A DNA stretch of 64,000 nucleotides, taken from Polaromonas vacuolata. GTDB taxonomy: Bacteria; Pseudomonadota; Gammaproteobacteria; Burkholderiales; Burkholderiaceae_C. The stretch lies in assembly GCF_012584515.1 (NCBI RefSeq), contig NZ_CP051461.1, positions 401,001 to 465,000 of the forward strand, written 5' to 3'. This document shows, piece by piece, positions 28,673-37,171 of the stretch (position 1 is its first letter; each line of letters begins with the position of its first letter). A program made the translations under genes and the position numbers. The notes beneath the pieces are model-generated. The model had not been told where the DNA came from and made no database searches. It saw only the letters and a program-made list of their open reading frames with translations.

Positions 28673-29785
28673 ATGTCAAGCATTATTAATACCAATTCGT
28701 TGTCACTGCTCACGCAGAACAACTTGAGCAAGTCGCAAGGCTCACTCAACACCGCCATTCAGCGTTTGTCTTCGGGCTTGCGCATCAACAGCGCCAAAGA
28801 CGACGCAGCTGGCCAGGCCATTGCTAACCGTTTTACTTCCAACATCAAGGGTTTGACACAAGCTTCGCGTAATGCGAACGACGGCATCTCGTTAGCACAA
28901 ACCACTGAAGGCGCGTTGAGCGAGATCAACACCAACTTGCAGCGTATCCGTGAGTTGGCAGTGCAGTCCAGCAATGGCACCAACTCCGCTGCTGATAGAA
29001 CCTCAATTCAGGCTGAGATTACCCAGCGCTTAGATGAAATCGACCGTACATCTTTACAAACTGACTTTAATGGCACAAAAGTGCTTACAGCTGATAAAAG
29101 CTTGGCTATCCAAGTCGGTGCTAATGACGGTCAGGTTATCAATATTGAATTGCAAGAAATAAACAAAGTCACTTTAGGTTTAAATGGTTTTAACGTTTCG
29201 GGTTTGTCGGATCCACTCACTTCAATTACGAGTTCTAGCGCAGGTGTAAAAACTACAGCTACAGTTTCATTTGACGTAGCTAACGGCCCTGGTGGTGCTT
29301 TAACGTTGCAAGGTTACGGAGCATTTGATCAGGCTGCGGGTACGTTTGCTAATTACGCAATTGGGGACAGTGAAGGTAATAAATACAAACTTGATGCTGG
29401 CGCTGTAGATGCAGCAACTGGCGTGGTGACACAAAATTTCACTGACGCCGCTGGTTTGGCAGCTGCTAAAGCTGCTTTCGAAACTGATGCATCAACCGGA
29501 TTAGCCGGTACAGCTAATCCACTGGAAAAAATTGATGCGGCCTTGGCAAAAGTCGACTCCCTGCGCGGCTCCCTCGGTGCGGTGCAAAACCGTTTTGACT
29601 CTGTGATTTCCAATCTCGGCACCACACTGACTAACTTGGCTTCTTCACGCTCACGTATTGAAGATGCGGATTACGCGGTTGAAGCTTCTAACTTGACACG
29701 TGCCAACATCTTGCAACAGGCCGGTACTTCGGTGTTGGCTCAGGCCAACCAGTCGACACAGGGCGTGTTGTCTTTGCTGCGTTAA
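28673..29785 (+). CDS. fliC: Flagellin FliC
   Basis: A 370-residue filament subunit. The N-terminal D0/D1 helices (MSSIINTNSLSLLTQNNLSK, RLSSGLRINSAKDDAAGQAI) and the C-terminal D1/D0 helices (IEDADYAVEASNLTRANILQ, GTSVLAQANQ) are intact. The central part, about residues 165-285, is the variable surface domain and is visibly more AT-rich than the ends, as often seen in exchanged flagellin cores. A GGAG ribosome-binding site precedes the ATG. Only one flagellin gene is present in the window. Strong sigma-28 promoter upstream. Confidence 0.97.
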   Translation: MSSIINTNSLSLLTQNNLSKSQGSLNTAIQRLSSGLRINSAKDDAAGQAIANRFTSNIKGLTQASRNANDGISLAQTTEGALSEINTNLQRIRELAVQSSNGTNSAADRTSIQAEITQRLDEIDRTSLQTDFNGTKVLTADKSLAIQVGANDGQVINIELQEINKVTLGLNGFNVSGLSDPLTSITSSSAGVKTTATVSFDVANGPGGALTLQGYGAFDQAAGTFANYAIGDSEGNKYKLDAGAVDAATGVVTQNFTDAAGLAAAKAAFETDASTGLAGTANPLEKIDAALAKVDSLRGSLGAVQNRFDSVISNLGTTLTNLASSRSRIEDADYAVEASNLTRANILQQAGTSVLAQANQSTQGVLSLLR

Positions 29786-29893
29786 TTTTAAAGTCGGTCG
29801 GGCTGGCGCTGCGCCACTCGGCTGCTTTCAAATAGTAAAAACAGTGTCGGGTATAGCGCTTTGGGCTTTATCCGACCTATCTGAAGCAGACTT

Positions 29894-29935
29894 TAAGCAC
29901 TCTTTCTTAGGCCTATGCCTAGGTGCGAGTGCTTA
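29894..29935 (+). terminator. Long two-tier hairpin downstream of fliC
   Basis: Outer arms TAAGCACTC (29894-29902) and GAGTGCTTA (29927-29935), nine perfect pairs, enclose inner arms TAGGC (29908-29912) and GCCTA (29917-29921). About 110 bases after the fliC stop. There is no T-run, so it may be an mRNA-stabilising 3' structure or a factor-dependent terminator. A further weaker stem (GTCGGGTA with TATCCGAC, about 29845-29876) lies before it. Confidence 0.5.
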
Positions 29936-30039
29936 GTGCCCGTAGAAGAAATGCTGCGTGTTACCAAGACGCTGGATAAATTGCAAGGATTGCTGCTTAA
30001 CCCAGCTTTCTAGTTCAACTGAAGGGATAAGGAGTGACG

Positions 30040-31479
30040 ATGGCGTTTTCAAGTTTAGGCGTGGGCTCAGGCCTTGATTTAAGTGGTTTACTCGCGCAGT
30101 TAACCACCTCTGAAAGGCAGCCCCTGCTGGCGCTTGACGCCAGAGGCGCGGCTATTACCACCAAGCTTTCGGCTTATGGTCAGTTGCAAAGTGGTGTGTC
30201 TTCGCTACAAACAGCGTCGGCTAGGCTGGCTGATTTAAGCCTGTTCCAAGGCGTGAAAGCGGACTCTAGCTTTAATACCGTACTCACCGCCAGCGCAAAA
30301 ACCACGGCTCCCGCAGGAAAATACGCCATCAATGTCAGCCAGTTGGCGCAAGCACAAACCTTGGCTACTGCGGGGCAGACCAGCTCTACTACAGCGATTG
30401 GCAGCGGCACTGTGACCATAGACTTTGGTACTTTCACACCGGCAGCAACCAACCCCGCCAGCTCAGCTTCGTTTGAGAAGAATGCGGCGCGCACTTCAGC
30501 CACGATTGTGGTGGGGGCTGAAAGCAATACCTTGGAAGGCATTCGCGATGCGATTAATGCCCAAAAAGATTCAGGCGTCACGGCCAGCATAGTCAATGAT
30601 GGCAGCGGTACGCCGTTTCGTTTGCTGCTTGCCTCAACCGATACCGGTGCGGCTTCTAGTCTGAAGATTTCTGTGGACGGAGATGCTGCGCTCAGCAATT
30701 TACTGTCATATGACCCGACCGGCTCGTCGACTTTGACCGAGACCGCAGCGGCTAAAAATGCCCAGCTGACGGTTAATGGCTTGTCCATCTCTAGCGCTAC
30801 CAACACGGTAGACGAGTCCTTGCAAGGCGTGACGCTAAACTTGATTAAAACCGGCGACAGCACGGTCACTGTTGCGTCTGACACGGGCAGCGCCAAGTCT
30901 GCTGTGAGCGCTTTTGTGGCGGCTTACAACAATTTGCTTGGCGTGGGTAAATCGCTAACGAGCTATGACGCCGATACCAAAAAGGGATCGGCCTTGTCGG
31001 GTGACTCGACACTGCGCAATTTGCAAGTGCAGCTGCGCACGGCATTGACCTCTGCGCAAAGCGGTGCGGCTGGCGACTTAACGGTGCTGTCTGATGTTGG
31101 TGTGTCGTTTCAGAAGGACGGTACTTTGACGGTAGATTCTGCCAAGCTCGATACCGCTATTGGCAGCAATCTCGCCGGCGTGGCCAAGTTGTTTGCCGGT
31201 ACGGCGACGGATACTGCCGGTTTCGGCAAGCAGATCTCTAAGTTTGCCTTGGATTTCACCTCCCCCGGTGGCACTTTGACGGCCGCCTTTGATGGACTAA
31301 CCGGCTCTTTAAAACGCTTAGACAAACAATATCAAGACTCGAGCACGCGCATAGATGCGACCCTAGCGCGTTATAAAGCGCAGTTCACACAGCTTGACGT
31401 CACGATTTCCCGTTTGAATGCGACCGGCAGCTACTTGACGGCGCAGTTTGCCGCCATCAACGCTAGCGCTGGCAAATAA
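30040..31479 (+). CDS. fliD: Filament cap protein FliD (HAP2)
   Basis: A 479-residue cap that folds flagellin at the filament tip. The N-terminus MAFSSLGVGSGLDLSGLLAQ is the FliD signature; the middle has Ig-like variable domains and the C-terminus (LKRLDKQYQDSSTRIDATLA, ARYKAQFTQLDVTISRLN) is the conserved helix. An AAGGAG site at 30029-30034 fixes the ATG at 30040; the GTG two codons earlier overlaps this site and is unlikely. fliS follows after ten bases. Confidence 0.97.
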   Translation: MAFSSLGVGSGLDLSGLLAQLTTSERQPLLALDARGAAITTKLSAYGQLQSGVSSLQTASARLADLSLFQGVKADSSFNTVLTASAKTTAPAGKYAINVSQLAQAQTLATAGQTSSTTAIGSGTVTIDFGTFTPAATNPASSASFEKNAARTSATIVVGAESNTLEGIRDAINAQKDSGVTASIVNDGSGTPFRLLLASTDTGAASSLKISVDGDAALSNLLSYDPTGSSTLTETAAAKNAQLTVNGLSISSATNTVDESLQGVTLNLIKTGDSTVTVASDTGSAKSAVSAFVAAYNNLLGVGKSLTSYDADTKKGSALSGDSTLRNLQVQLRTALTSAQSGAAGDLTVLSDVGVSFQKDGTLTVDSAKLDTAIGSNLAGVAKLFAGTATDTAGFGKQISKFALDFTSPGGTLTAAFDGLTGSLKRLDKQYQDSSTRIDATLARYKAQFTQLDVTISRLNATGSYLTAQFAAINASAGK

Positions 31480-31489
31480 GGTGTCTTTT

Positions 31490-31966
31490 ATGTATAGCTC
31501 CTCTAATACTTACAGTGCTGGCGCTGGTGCTTACGGTAAAGTCGCTTCGGAAACCGGCGCCATGAGCGCCTCGCCGCACAAGCTAATCAGCATGCTTTTC
31601 GATGGCGCAAAAACCGCCATTGTTATGGCCCGTCACCACATGGCAGAGGGCCAAATTCAGGCCAAGGGCAATGCGATTTCTAAGGCCATCAATATTGTTG
31701 ATAGCGGGCTGAAAGCCAGCTTGGATGCAAAGGCTGGAGGCCCTGCGGGTGCGGCTTTGGTGGCGGATTTAAGTGCGCTGTATGACTACATTTGCCAACG
31801 CTTGATGTATGCCAATTTGCGCAACGACCCGGCCTTGTTAGATGAGGCCGAGCGATTGCTCGCCAACCTGAGTTCGGCTTGGCAAGAGATAGACCCACAA
31901 AAAACCAGCGCGCTAAGCCAGAGCGATCAAGTGCCAACCACAACCCGTTTTTCAGTAGGAGCTTGA
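31490..31966 (+). CDS. fliS: Flagellin export chaperone FliS
   Basis: A 158-residue helical cytoplasmic chaperone that keeps flagellin unfolded and delivers it to FlhA. Key features are the N-terminal YGKVASETGAMSASPHKLIS and MLFDGAKTAIVMARHHM. The start at 31490 (MYSSSNTY) is chosen because an upstream in-frame methionine would lie inside fliD and add a non-conserved tail. The C-terminal 30 residues are longer than in enteric FliS (about 136 residues). Confidence 0.95.
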   Translation: MYSSSNTYSAGAGAYGKVASETGAMSASPHKLISMLFDGAKTAIVMARHHMAEGQIQAKGNAISKAINIVDSGLKASLDAKAGGPAGAALVADLSALYDYICQRLMYANLRNDPALLDEAERLLANLSSAWQEIDPQKTSALSQSDQVPTTTRFSVGA

Positions 31967-31967
31967 G

Positions 31968-32312
31968 ATGAGTTCACACAGCGAAGTGATGCATTGCTAC
32001 GAAACCATACGCCGCGTGGCTGAGCAAATGCTGGCCTCAGCCAGTAGCGCTCAGTGGGGCGAGTTGCCGGCGCAAGAAGCGCAGTACAGCGACTGCGTGG
32101 CGCGCCTGCAATTGATTGAACCGCACAACTCACTAGACCAAGAGCAGACGGCGCGCAAATACTATTTGCTCACCCGCATCAATGCCATGCACGTTCAAAT
32201 CCATGACATGGTGATGCCGCAGTTGGCGGTGTTGAGCGCTGCGCTTAAAAGTATGGAACAGCAGCAAAGCTTGCAAAAGGCTTATGGACAAAGCGAAGAA
32301 GCCTGGCTGTGA
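31968..32312 (+). CDS. fliT: Flagellar protein FliT
   Basis: A 114-residue helical protein one base downstream of fliS. In enteric bacteria FliT is the FliD chaperone and also inhibits FlhDC. Sequence conservation is low, so the call rests on size, helical composition (YETIRRVAEQMLASASSAQW, KYYLLTRINAMHVQIHDMVM) and the fliD-fliS-fliT order, which is standard. Confidence 0.88.
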   Translation: MSSHSEVMHCYETIRRVAEQMLASASSAQWGELPAQEAQYSDCVARLQLIEPHNSLDQEQTARKYYLLTRINAMHVQIHDMVMPQLAVLSAALKSMEQQQSLQKAYGQSEEAWL

Positions 32313-32357
32313 TTTTTGGCCTGAGCGCTTTGCTACTTTGGCTAGCCTAAAGTGGGC

Positions 32358-33764
32358 ATGGAGCTTACTAAGCTAAGCGGGCAGTCTGGTCTTGCCGCGC
32401 CTGTCGCGGCCACAGCTTTGCCCACTTCGGACATGGACAAAGACATTCGCGGGCCGTCGCGCGAGGCCTTGCTGCGTCAGCTGCCGCCTAAACTGCTGCA
32501 AGACTTGGGTGATGGCAAAGCGCCAAAAGATGGCAAACCGGCGCTGGCCGATTTAGATTTAAGCTCGCCTGATGTCAAGCTCAGTGCCACGGCGCGTAGC
32601 TTGAGCGCCTTGCTGGCAATCAATTTTGATGCTGATGCGGGCCCGAGTGGCCTTAAGAGCGGTCCAACTAATGGCGCTAATAACGGCATAAATAACGGCA
32701 TAAATAACGCAGCTAGCAGCGGTGTTGATGAGGCTGGTAACAGCAGTGTTAACCGGGGCTCTAACAACAGCATAAATAGCGGCATGAATAGCGGCGCTGT
32801 CATCAAAGGCGGTCAAGCTTTGCTGCCATCCGCTGCCGCAATAGGTACAAGGCCTACGGCTGCCGCTCTTGCCAGTGTGATCAGTCAATCCGGCCTGTTT
32901 TATGAATCGCATTTGCTTGACCTGATGACGGGCAAGATGACTCGCGCTGCGTTGGCGCTAGAGCCGCAGGCCAAATTGGGCGTGCAAGCCTCAGTGGCGG
33001 CGACGGCTTTAACTGGTCTGATCGTCAGCGCAGACGCGGCTGATGCTGCGCCAAGGGTTGCGGCGACTTCCTTGCCTACTACCGCCATTAATTCACCTAC
33101 GCCGGCTAGCGCTGCACCCGCCGCAGTTCTTGTGCCGGTTGGACTGCCACTGGTTTATGGTCCGGCGGCGCAGTTGTTAGGCGGCAAGCTCAGCATGCCA
33201 AATACTCCCGCGGCCAACCTTAATTTGACTAATGCTGACGTTGGCGCAAGTGCTGGCGATGGAGTTGGTGCGGATATGCCGCTTGATGATGCGTTGCCAG
33301 ATCGGCTGCAGCGTGCGGATGTAGGCGCAGTTTCTAGTGCTGCTGTTGCGGTTCATCCCGAGGCCTTGGCGCTGGTACGCCAGCAGCTTGAGTTGCTGGC
33401 CGTGCCGCAGTTTCGCTGGTCGGGCGAGGCTTGGCCGGGCTCGCCCATGGAGTGGGAAGTTCGCCAAGAAGAGCCTGCGCCGCGCGAGCCTGGTGATGAA
33501 AGCCTTGAGCCACCAAGCCCTAACTGGACTACCCATTTGGTGCTGACTTTGCCGTCCTTAAAAGTCGTCGACGTTCACCTTAGCCTATCGGGCGCGCAGC
33601 TGCAGTTACGGCTGGCTGCTAGCGCGGAAAACACCTTGAACTTGATGGGTAGACGCGGCCATGAACTGGCCGAGCGGTTTTCAGCTTTGGGTTTGGCACT
33701 TTCTGCGCTGCAGATTTCAGCGCTTGAGGCGCAAAGCCAGCAGGACAATCCCCATGCCGGATAA
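32358..33764 (+). CDS. Second FliK-like (hook-length control domain) protein
   Basis: About 468 residues (ATG at 32358; a GTG at 32352 is also possible). The first 340 residues are low-complexity, with an Asn/Gly/Ser-rich patch around residues 105-150 and long Ala-rich stretches. The C-terminal 90 residues (WTTHLVLTLPSLKVVDVHLS, QLQLRLAASAENTLNLMGRR) look like the FliK C-terminal switch domain, but without the LxxLxPxxLGxL signature kept by the main FliK at 20343. It overlaps an FlhB-tail-like gene, and such pairs are known downstream of fliT in Burkholderiales. Its role is unproven; it may modulate the export-specificity switch. Confidence 0.8.
   Translation: MELTKLSGQSGLAAPVAATALPTSDMDKDIRGPSREALLRQLPPKLLQDLGDGKAPKDGKPALADLDLSSPDVKLSATARSLSALLAINFDADAGPSGLKSGPTNGANNGINNGINNAASSGVDEAGNSSVNRGSNNSINSGMNSGAVIKGGQALLPSAAAIGTRPTAAALASVISQSGLFYESHLLDLMTGKMTRAALALEPQAKLGVQASVAATALTGLIVSADAADAAPRVAATSLPTTAINSPTPASAAPAAVLVPVGLPLVYGPAAQLLGGKLSMPNTPAANLNLTNADVGASAGDGVGADMPLDDALPDRLQRADVGAVSSAAVAVHPEALALVRQQLELLAVPQFRWSGEAWPGSPMEWEVRQEEPAPREPGDESLEPPSPNWTTHLVLTLPSLKVVDVHLSLSGAQLQLRLAASAENTLNLMGRRGHELAERFSALGLALSALQISALEAQSQQDNPHAG
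32679..32710 (+). repeat. In-frame 12-base repeat in the FliK-like gene
   Basis: AATAACGGCATA occurs twice in tandem plus eight bases of a third copy, encoding repeating Asn-Asn-Gly-Ile. More diverged copies follow over the next 100 bases, giving the Asn/Gly/Ser-rich patch. Confidence 0.75.
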
Positions 33765-34050
33765 AGACAATCCGTTTTCAGCCGCCGATAGGCCGCGCTT
33801 GAGTGCGGTTGCCCTGAGCTATAAAGACCCAGATCAGCCGCCTGTCGTGATCGCCAAAGGCTACGGGGATGTGGCTGAGGCAATTATTCGCTCAGCAAAA
33901 GAGAGTGGTGTTTACGTTCACAACTCACCAGAATTGGTCAAATTGTTAGTAAATGTTAATTTAGATGCAAAAATACCGCCCAGTCTTTATCTAGTTGTGG
34001 CTGAAATGTTGAATTGGCTTCAAGAACTTGAAAACGAAGCCATTACATGA
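33754..34050 (+). CDS. Stand-alone FlhB C-terminal-like protein
   Basis: A 98-residue soluble protein resembling only the cytoplasmic tail of the export-switch protein FlhB. SAVALSYKDPDQPPVVIAKG and AIIRSAKESGVYVHNSPELV match the region that follows the NPTH self-cleavage site in FlhB; the NPTH itself is replaced by RPRL, so no cleavage is expected. The start at 33754 overlaps the end of the FliK-like gene by 11 bases, implying coupled expression. Proteins of this kind (FhlB/FlhX type) can partly substitute for the FlhB tail in some bacteria. Full-length flhB is not in the window. Confidence 0.88.
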   Translation: MPDKDNPFSAADRPRLSAVALSYKDPDQPPVVIAKGYGDVAEAIIRSAKESGVYVHNSPELVKLLVNVNLDAKIPPSLYLVVAEMLNWLQELENEAIT

Positions 34051-34259
34051 GTGCTTATTAGTCAAAATTTCTTTAAATCGACATAAAATTAAATTATTAT
34101 CAATTTTGTCGATTAATTTAACTAAATATTAAATATCTTTATAAATTCGATACAAGTAATTATTTTATTATATTTGTAATAAATAGTTTCTGTCAATTTG
34201 TATAGTGAAAAATCAATTGGTTTGTCTTAAAAAAATATCAGTGTGCCCGGAGGCTTCCT
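34051..34259. promoter_or_regulatory. AT-rich regulatory island upstream of flhDC
   Basis: A 209-base non-coding stretch far richer in A and T than anything nearby. It contains an inverted repeat, AATCGACA-T-AAAATT (34076-34090) with AATTTTGTCGATT (34102-34114): 13 pairs with one bulged T. It ends in a strong GGAGG ribosome-binding site (34249-34253) six bases before flhD. Such islands at flhDC are usually where many regulators and nucleoid proteins act; specific sites cannot be assigned here. Confidence 0.65.
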
Positions 34260-34574
34260 ATGACTGCAACGAATACCAACGAAATTGGTGATTTAAACCT
34301 TACCTATCTGCTGCTTGCGCAGCGGCTGGTTCGCGAAGATGTTGCCGTGGCCATGTTTCGCCTAGGCATTAGCCGCGAACTCGCCGACTTGTTGGGCGGT
34401 TTGTCGCTGCAGCAAATTGTCAAGCTTTCGGCTTCGAGCTTGGTGCTGTGCCGTTTCCGTTTTGATGACCATCCGATTCTCAGCGCGCTGACGCAGGACG
34501 GCAAAAATGTTCAACTGCAGCAAGCGCACACGGCAATTTTGTTGGCGGGTCAACAAGTGGCATTGACGCATTGA
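34260..34574 (+). CDS. flhD: Flagellar master transcriptional regulator FlhD
   Basis: A 104-residue FlhD, partner of FlhC in the heterohexamer that activates class-2 flagellar promoters. [20 protein letters not shown] and [20 protein letters not shown] are family signatures. Its presence puts this organism among beta/gammaproteobacteria that use FlhDC in place of a sigma-54 hierarchy. flhC follows 48 bases downstream. Confidence 0.97.
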   Translation: MTATNTNEIGDLNLTYLLLAQRLVREDVAVAMFRLGISRELADLLGGLSLQQIVKLSASSLVLCRFRFDDHPILSALTQDGKNVQLQQAHTAILLAGQQVALTH

Positions 34575-34622
34575 GCTGTCTAGATTGTTTAACTTTTAAA
34601 ACAACGCTGGAGTTTTTGCGCG

Positions 34623-35270
34623 ATGGTCGGTAAAAGTGTCATCCGCGAAGCGCGTGAAATTCACCTTGCAATTGACTTGATCAAACTCGGTGCTCGCCTG
34701 CAGTTTCTGGAAGCTGAAACTGGCCTTAGCCGCGACCGTTTAATCAAGCTGTACAAAGAAATCCGTGGCGTGTCACCCCCAAAGGGTTTGTTGCCTTTTT
34801 CTACGGATTGGTTTATGACGTGGATGTCCAACATCCATTCGTCAATGTTCTACAACATCTACCGTTTCATGATTACCCACGGTGGTTGCACGCGGATTTC
34901 AGCGATTGTCAAAAGCTACCGGCTCTATCTTGAGCAGGTAGAGCATCAGGGCAATGAGCCAATCCTCGACTTCACCCGCGCTTGGACATTGGTCCGGTTT
35001 TTCGACAGCGACATGTTGCAGTTAAGTACTTGTACGCGCTGCACCGGCTTTTTTGTGGCCCATGCCCACGAGCCACAAAACAACTATGTCTGTGTGTTGT
35101 GCCGTCCGCCGTCGCGCGCCGGTAAGACCCGCAAGTTGAACCTAGAGTCGCCACCACTGCCTAAGCGTGCAACCGGTTTGAGCTTGGTGAGCAACATAGA
35201 GAAATCAGTCCAGTCAGCTGACGCGTCATCGCAGTGGCTGGCCGACGTGATGAACAAAGCCCGGCTATAA
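34623..35270 (+). CDS. flhC: Flagellar master transcriptional regulator FlhC
   Basis: A 215-residue FlhC with the DNA-binding region (REAREIHLAIDLIKLGARLQ) and the zinc site formed by Cys 137, 140, 157 and 160 (CTRC and CVLC). With FlhD it recruits RNA polymerase to fli and flg promoters. The C-terminal 30 residues beyond the zinc domain are a polar tail. motA starts shortly after its stop. Confidence 0.97.
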   Translation: MVGKSVIREAREIHLAIDLIKLGARLQFLEAETGLSRDRLIKLYKEIRGVSPPKGLLPFSTDWFMTWMSNIHSSMFYNIYRFMITHGGCTRISAIVKSYRLYLEQVEHQGNEPILDFTRAWTLVRFFDSDMLQLSTCTRCTGFFVAHAHEPQNNYVCVLCRPPSRAGKTRKLNLESPPLPKRATGLSLVSNIEKSVQSADASSQWLADVMNKARL

Positions 35271-35309
35271 GTCCGGCTCCCCCTTTGCCTTTTGTTGTCG
35301 GAGAATGTT

Positions 35310-36173
35310 TTGCTGGTACTTCTTGGTTACTTCATCGTCTTGGCGTCGGTCTTTGGTGGTTACGCTCTTATGGGTGGGCATTTTGGTGTGTTGTTCCAGC
35401 CGATTGAGGTTTTGATCATTGGCGGTGCTGCCGCCGGCGCATTTATTGCCGCCAACGATGCCAAGACTATTCGTGCCACGTTTAAACAAATTCCTAAGCT
35501 TTTAAAGGCCTCCAAAAAGCATGACAAGGCTTTGTATATGGAGTTGATGGCCTTGCTGTATGTGATGCTGTCCAAGGGTCGTAAGGAAGGCATGATGGCC
35601 TTGGAGTCGGATGTGGACGATCCGCAAAACAGCCCACTTTTCGCGCCTTATCAAGTGATTCTTAAAGACGCTGCTGTACTCGAATTCCTGACCGATTACC
35701 TGCGCCTAATCGTCAGCGGCAATACCGATGCGCACGAGATTGGCGAGCTCATGGAGCATGAGCTGGAAACTTATAAGCACGAAGCCGAAGCGCCTGCCCA
35801 CAGCTTGGCCCGCGTCGGTGACGGCTTGCCGGCATTAGGCATTGTGGCGGCGGTGCTAGGCGTGGTGCATGCGCTGGCATCGGCGGATTTACCGCCCTCG
35901 GTTCTCGGTGCGCTGATCGCGCATGCGATGGTTGGCACTTTTCTGGGTATTTTGCTGGCCTATGGATTCGTCTCACCGCTGGCCACACTGGTCGAGCACA
36001 AGGTTGCCGAGTCTCTCAAGGTCTACCAGTGCATACGCGTGACGCTGCTGGCGAGTTTGAACGGTTATGCCCCGCAGCTTGCGGTGGAGTTTGGCCGCAA
36101 GATTTTGTTTTCAACAGAACGGCCGTCTTTTCTTGAACTCGATGGTCATGTGCGTGACGTCAAAAACCGTTAA
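35310..36173 (+). CDS. motA: Flagellar motor stator protein MotA
   Basis: The proton-channel stator subunit with four membrane segments. The most likely start is the TTG at 35310: it gives MLVLLGYFIVLASVFGGYAL, aligned with the usual MotA N-terminus, and has GGAG six bases upstream. Starts further upstream (TTG 35292) would put the ribosome-binding site inside the gene. The result is 287 residues, normal for the family. The cytoplasmic loop with charged residues contacts FliG, and the C-terminal VARVGDGLPALGIVAAVLGV-like segment (here LARVGDGLPALGIVAAVLGV) is conserved. Confidence 0.96.
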   Translation: MLVLLGYFIVLASVFGGYALMGGHFGVLFQPIEVLIIGGAAAGAFIAANDAKTIRATFKQIPKLLKASKKHDKALYMELMALLYVMLSKGRKEGMMALESDVDDPQNSPLFAPYQVILKDAAVLEFLTDYLRLIVSGNTDAHEIGELMEHELETYKHEAEAPAHSLARVGDGLPALGIVAAVLGVVHALASADLPPSVLGALIAHAMVGTFLGILLAYGFVSPLATLVEHKVAESLKVYQCIRVTLLASLNGYAPQLAVEFGRKILFSTERPSFLELDGHVRDVKNR

Positions 36174-36193
36174 GCGGCGCGGCGCAACTCACC

Positions 36194-37159
36194 ATGTCTG
36201 ACGGCTCGCATAAAAAAATCATCATCATCAAGCGCCCGGTGATCGCTGCGGCGCATCACGGCGGCGCATGGAAGATTGCGTTTGCCGACTTTATGACGGC
36301 TATGTTTGCGTTTTTCTTGGTGATGTGGCTGCTTAGCACCTCTACGCCTGCGCAGCTCAAAGGGGTGGCCGATCAGTTCAAAATGCCGCTCAAAGTGGCG
36401 GTTAATGGCGGCTTGAAGTCTAGCAATTCCTCTAGCGTGATCCCCGGCGGTGGCGACGACCCTACGTCTGCCGAGGGTGAACTGATTAAGACTACTAGCG
36501 AGGCGCAAGAAATTTCGGACAAAAAAAGTTTGGACGAACTAAAAGAAAAGCTTGATCAAATGATTGCGAACGATCCGCTGTTAAAAGAATTGCGCCCGCA
36601 ACTGCTGATAGAAATCACGCCTGAAGGCCTGCGGATACAAATTATTGACAGCAAAAATCGTCCTATGTTTGAACGCTCGAGTGCGGTGGTAGCGCCCTAT
36701 ATGCGCACCTTGCTACGCGAGCTTGGCCCGGTGCTCAACACCCATCCGAACAAAGTCACTTTGTCCGGTCATACCGACGCGACCTCTTATTTTCAAGGCA
36801 ATAAGTCGTATAGCAATTGGGAGCTGTCTGCTGATCGTGCCAATGCTTCGCGGCGCGAACTGGTGGCAGGCGGCATGGAAGATAAAAAAATCTTGCGTGT
36901 CATGGGTCTGGCTTCGAGCATGAATTTTGTTAAAGATGATCCTTTGGCGGACGAGAACCGACGCATCAGCATTATTGTGCTCAACAACAAAACGCAGTTG
37001 GCGATTGAAACAGCGAATGCCTCTGGCCATTCGTCAATCACAGAGTCAGAGATAAAGACAAACCGTGTTCCGGCTAAAAAATCAGCCGGTGCGAACGGTG
37101 ATTTTGGCGCTTCAAGCACCCTAGTTCCCGCTGCAGTTCCAGCTATTTCAGTGAATTAA
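36194..37159 (+). CDS. motB: Flagellar motor stator protein MotB
   Basis: A 321-residue MotB: one membrane segment (WKIAFADFMTAMFAFFLVMW) carrying the essential proton-binding Asp at residue 32, a plug/linker region, and a C-terminal OmpA-like peptidoglycan-binding domain with LSGHTDATSYFQGNKSYSNW and ADENRRISIIVL. It lies 20 bases after motA. A polar tail of about 45 residues follows the OmpA domain. Confidence 0.97.
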   Translation: MSDGSHKKIIIIKRPVIAAAHHGGAWKIAFADFMTAMFAFFLVMWLLSTSTPAQLKGVADQFKMPLKVAVNGGLKSSNSSSVIPGGGDDPTSAEGELIKTTSEAQEISDKKSLDELKEKLDQMIANDPLLKELRPQLLIEITPEGLRIQIIDSKNRPMFERSSAVVAPYMRTLLRELGPVLNTHPNKVTLSGHTDATSYFQGNKSYSNWELSADRANASRRELVAGGMEDKKILRVMGLASSMNFVKDDPLADENRRISIIVLNNKTQLAIETANASGHSSITESEIKTNRVPAKKSAGANGDFGASSTLVPAAVPAISVN

Positions 37160-37171
37160 AAAATCAGCACT

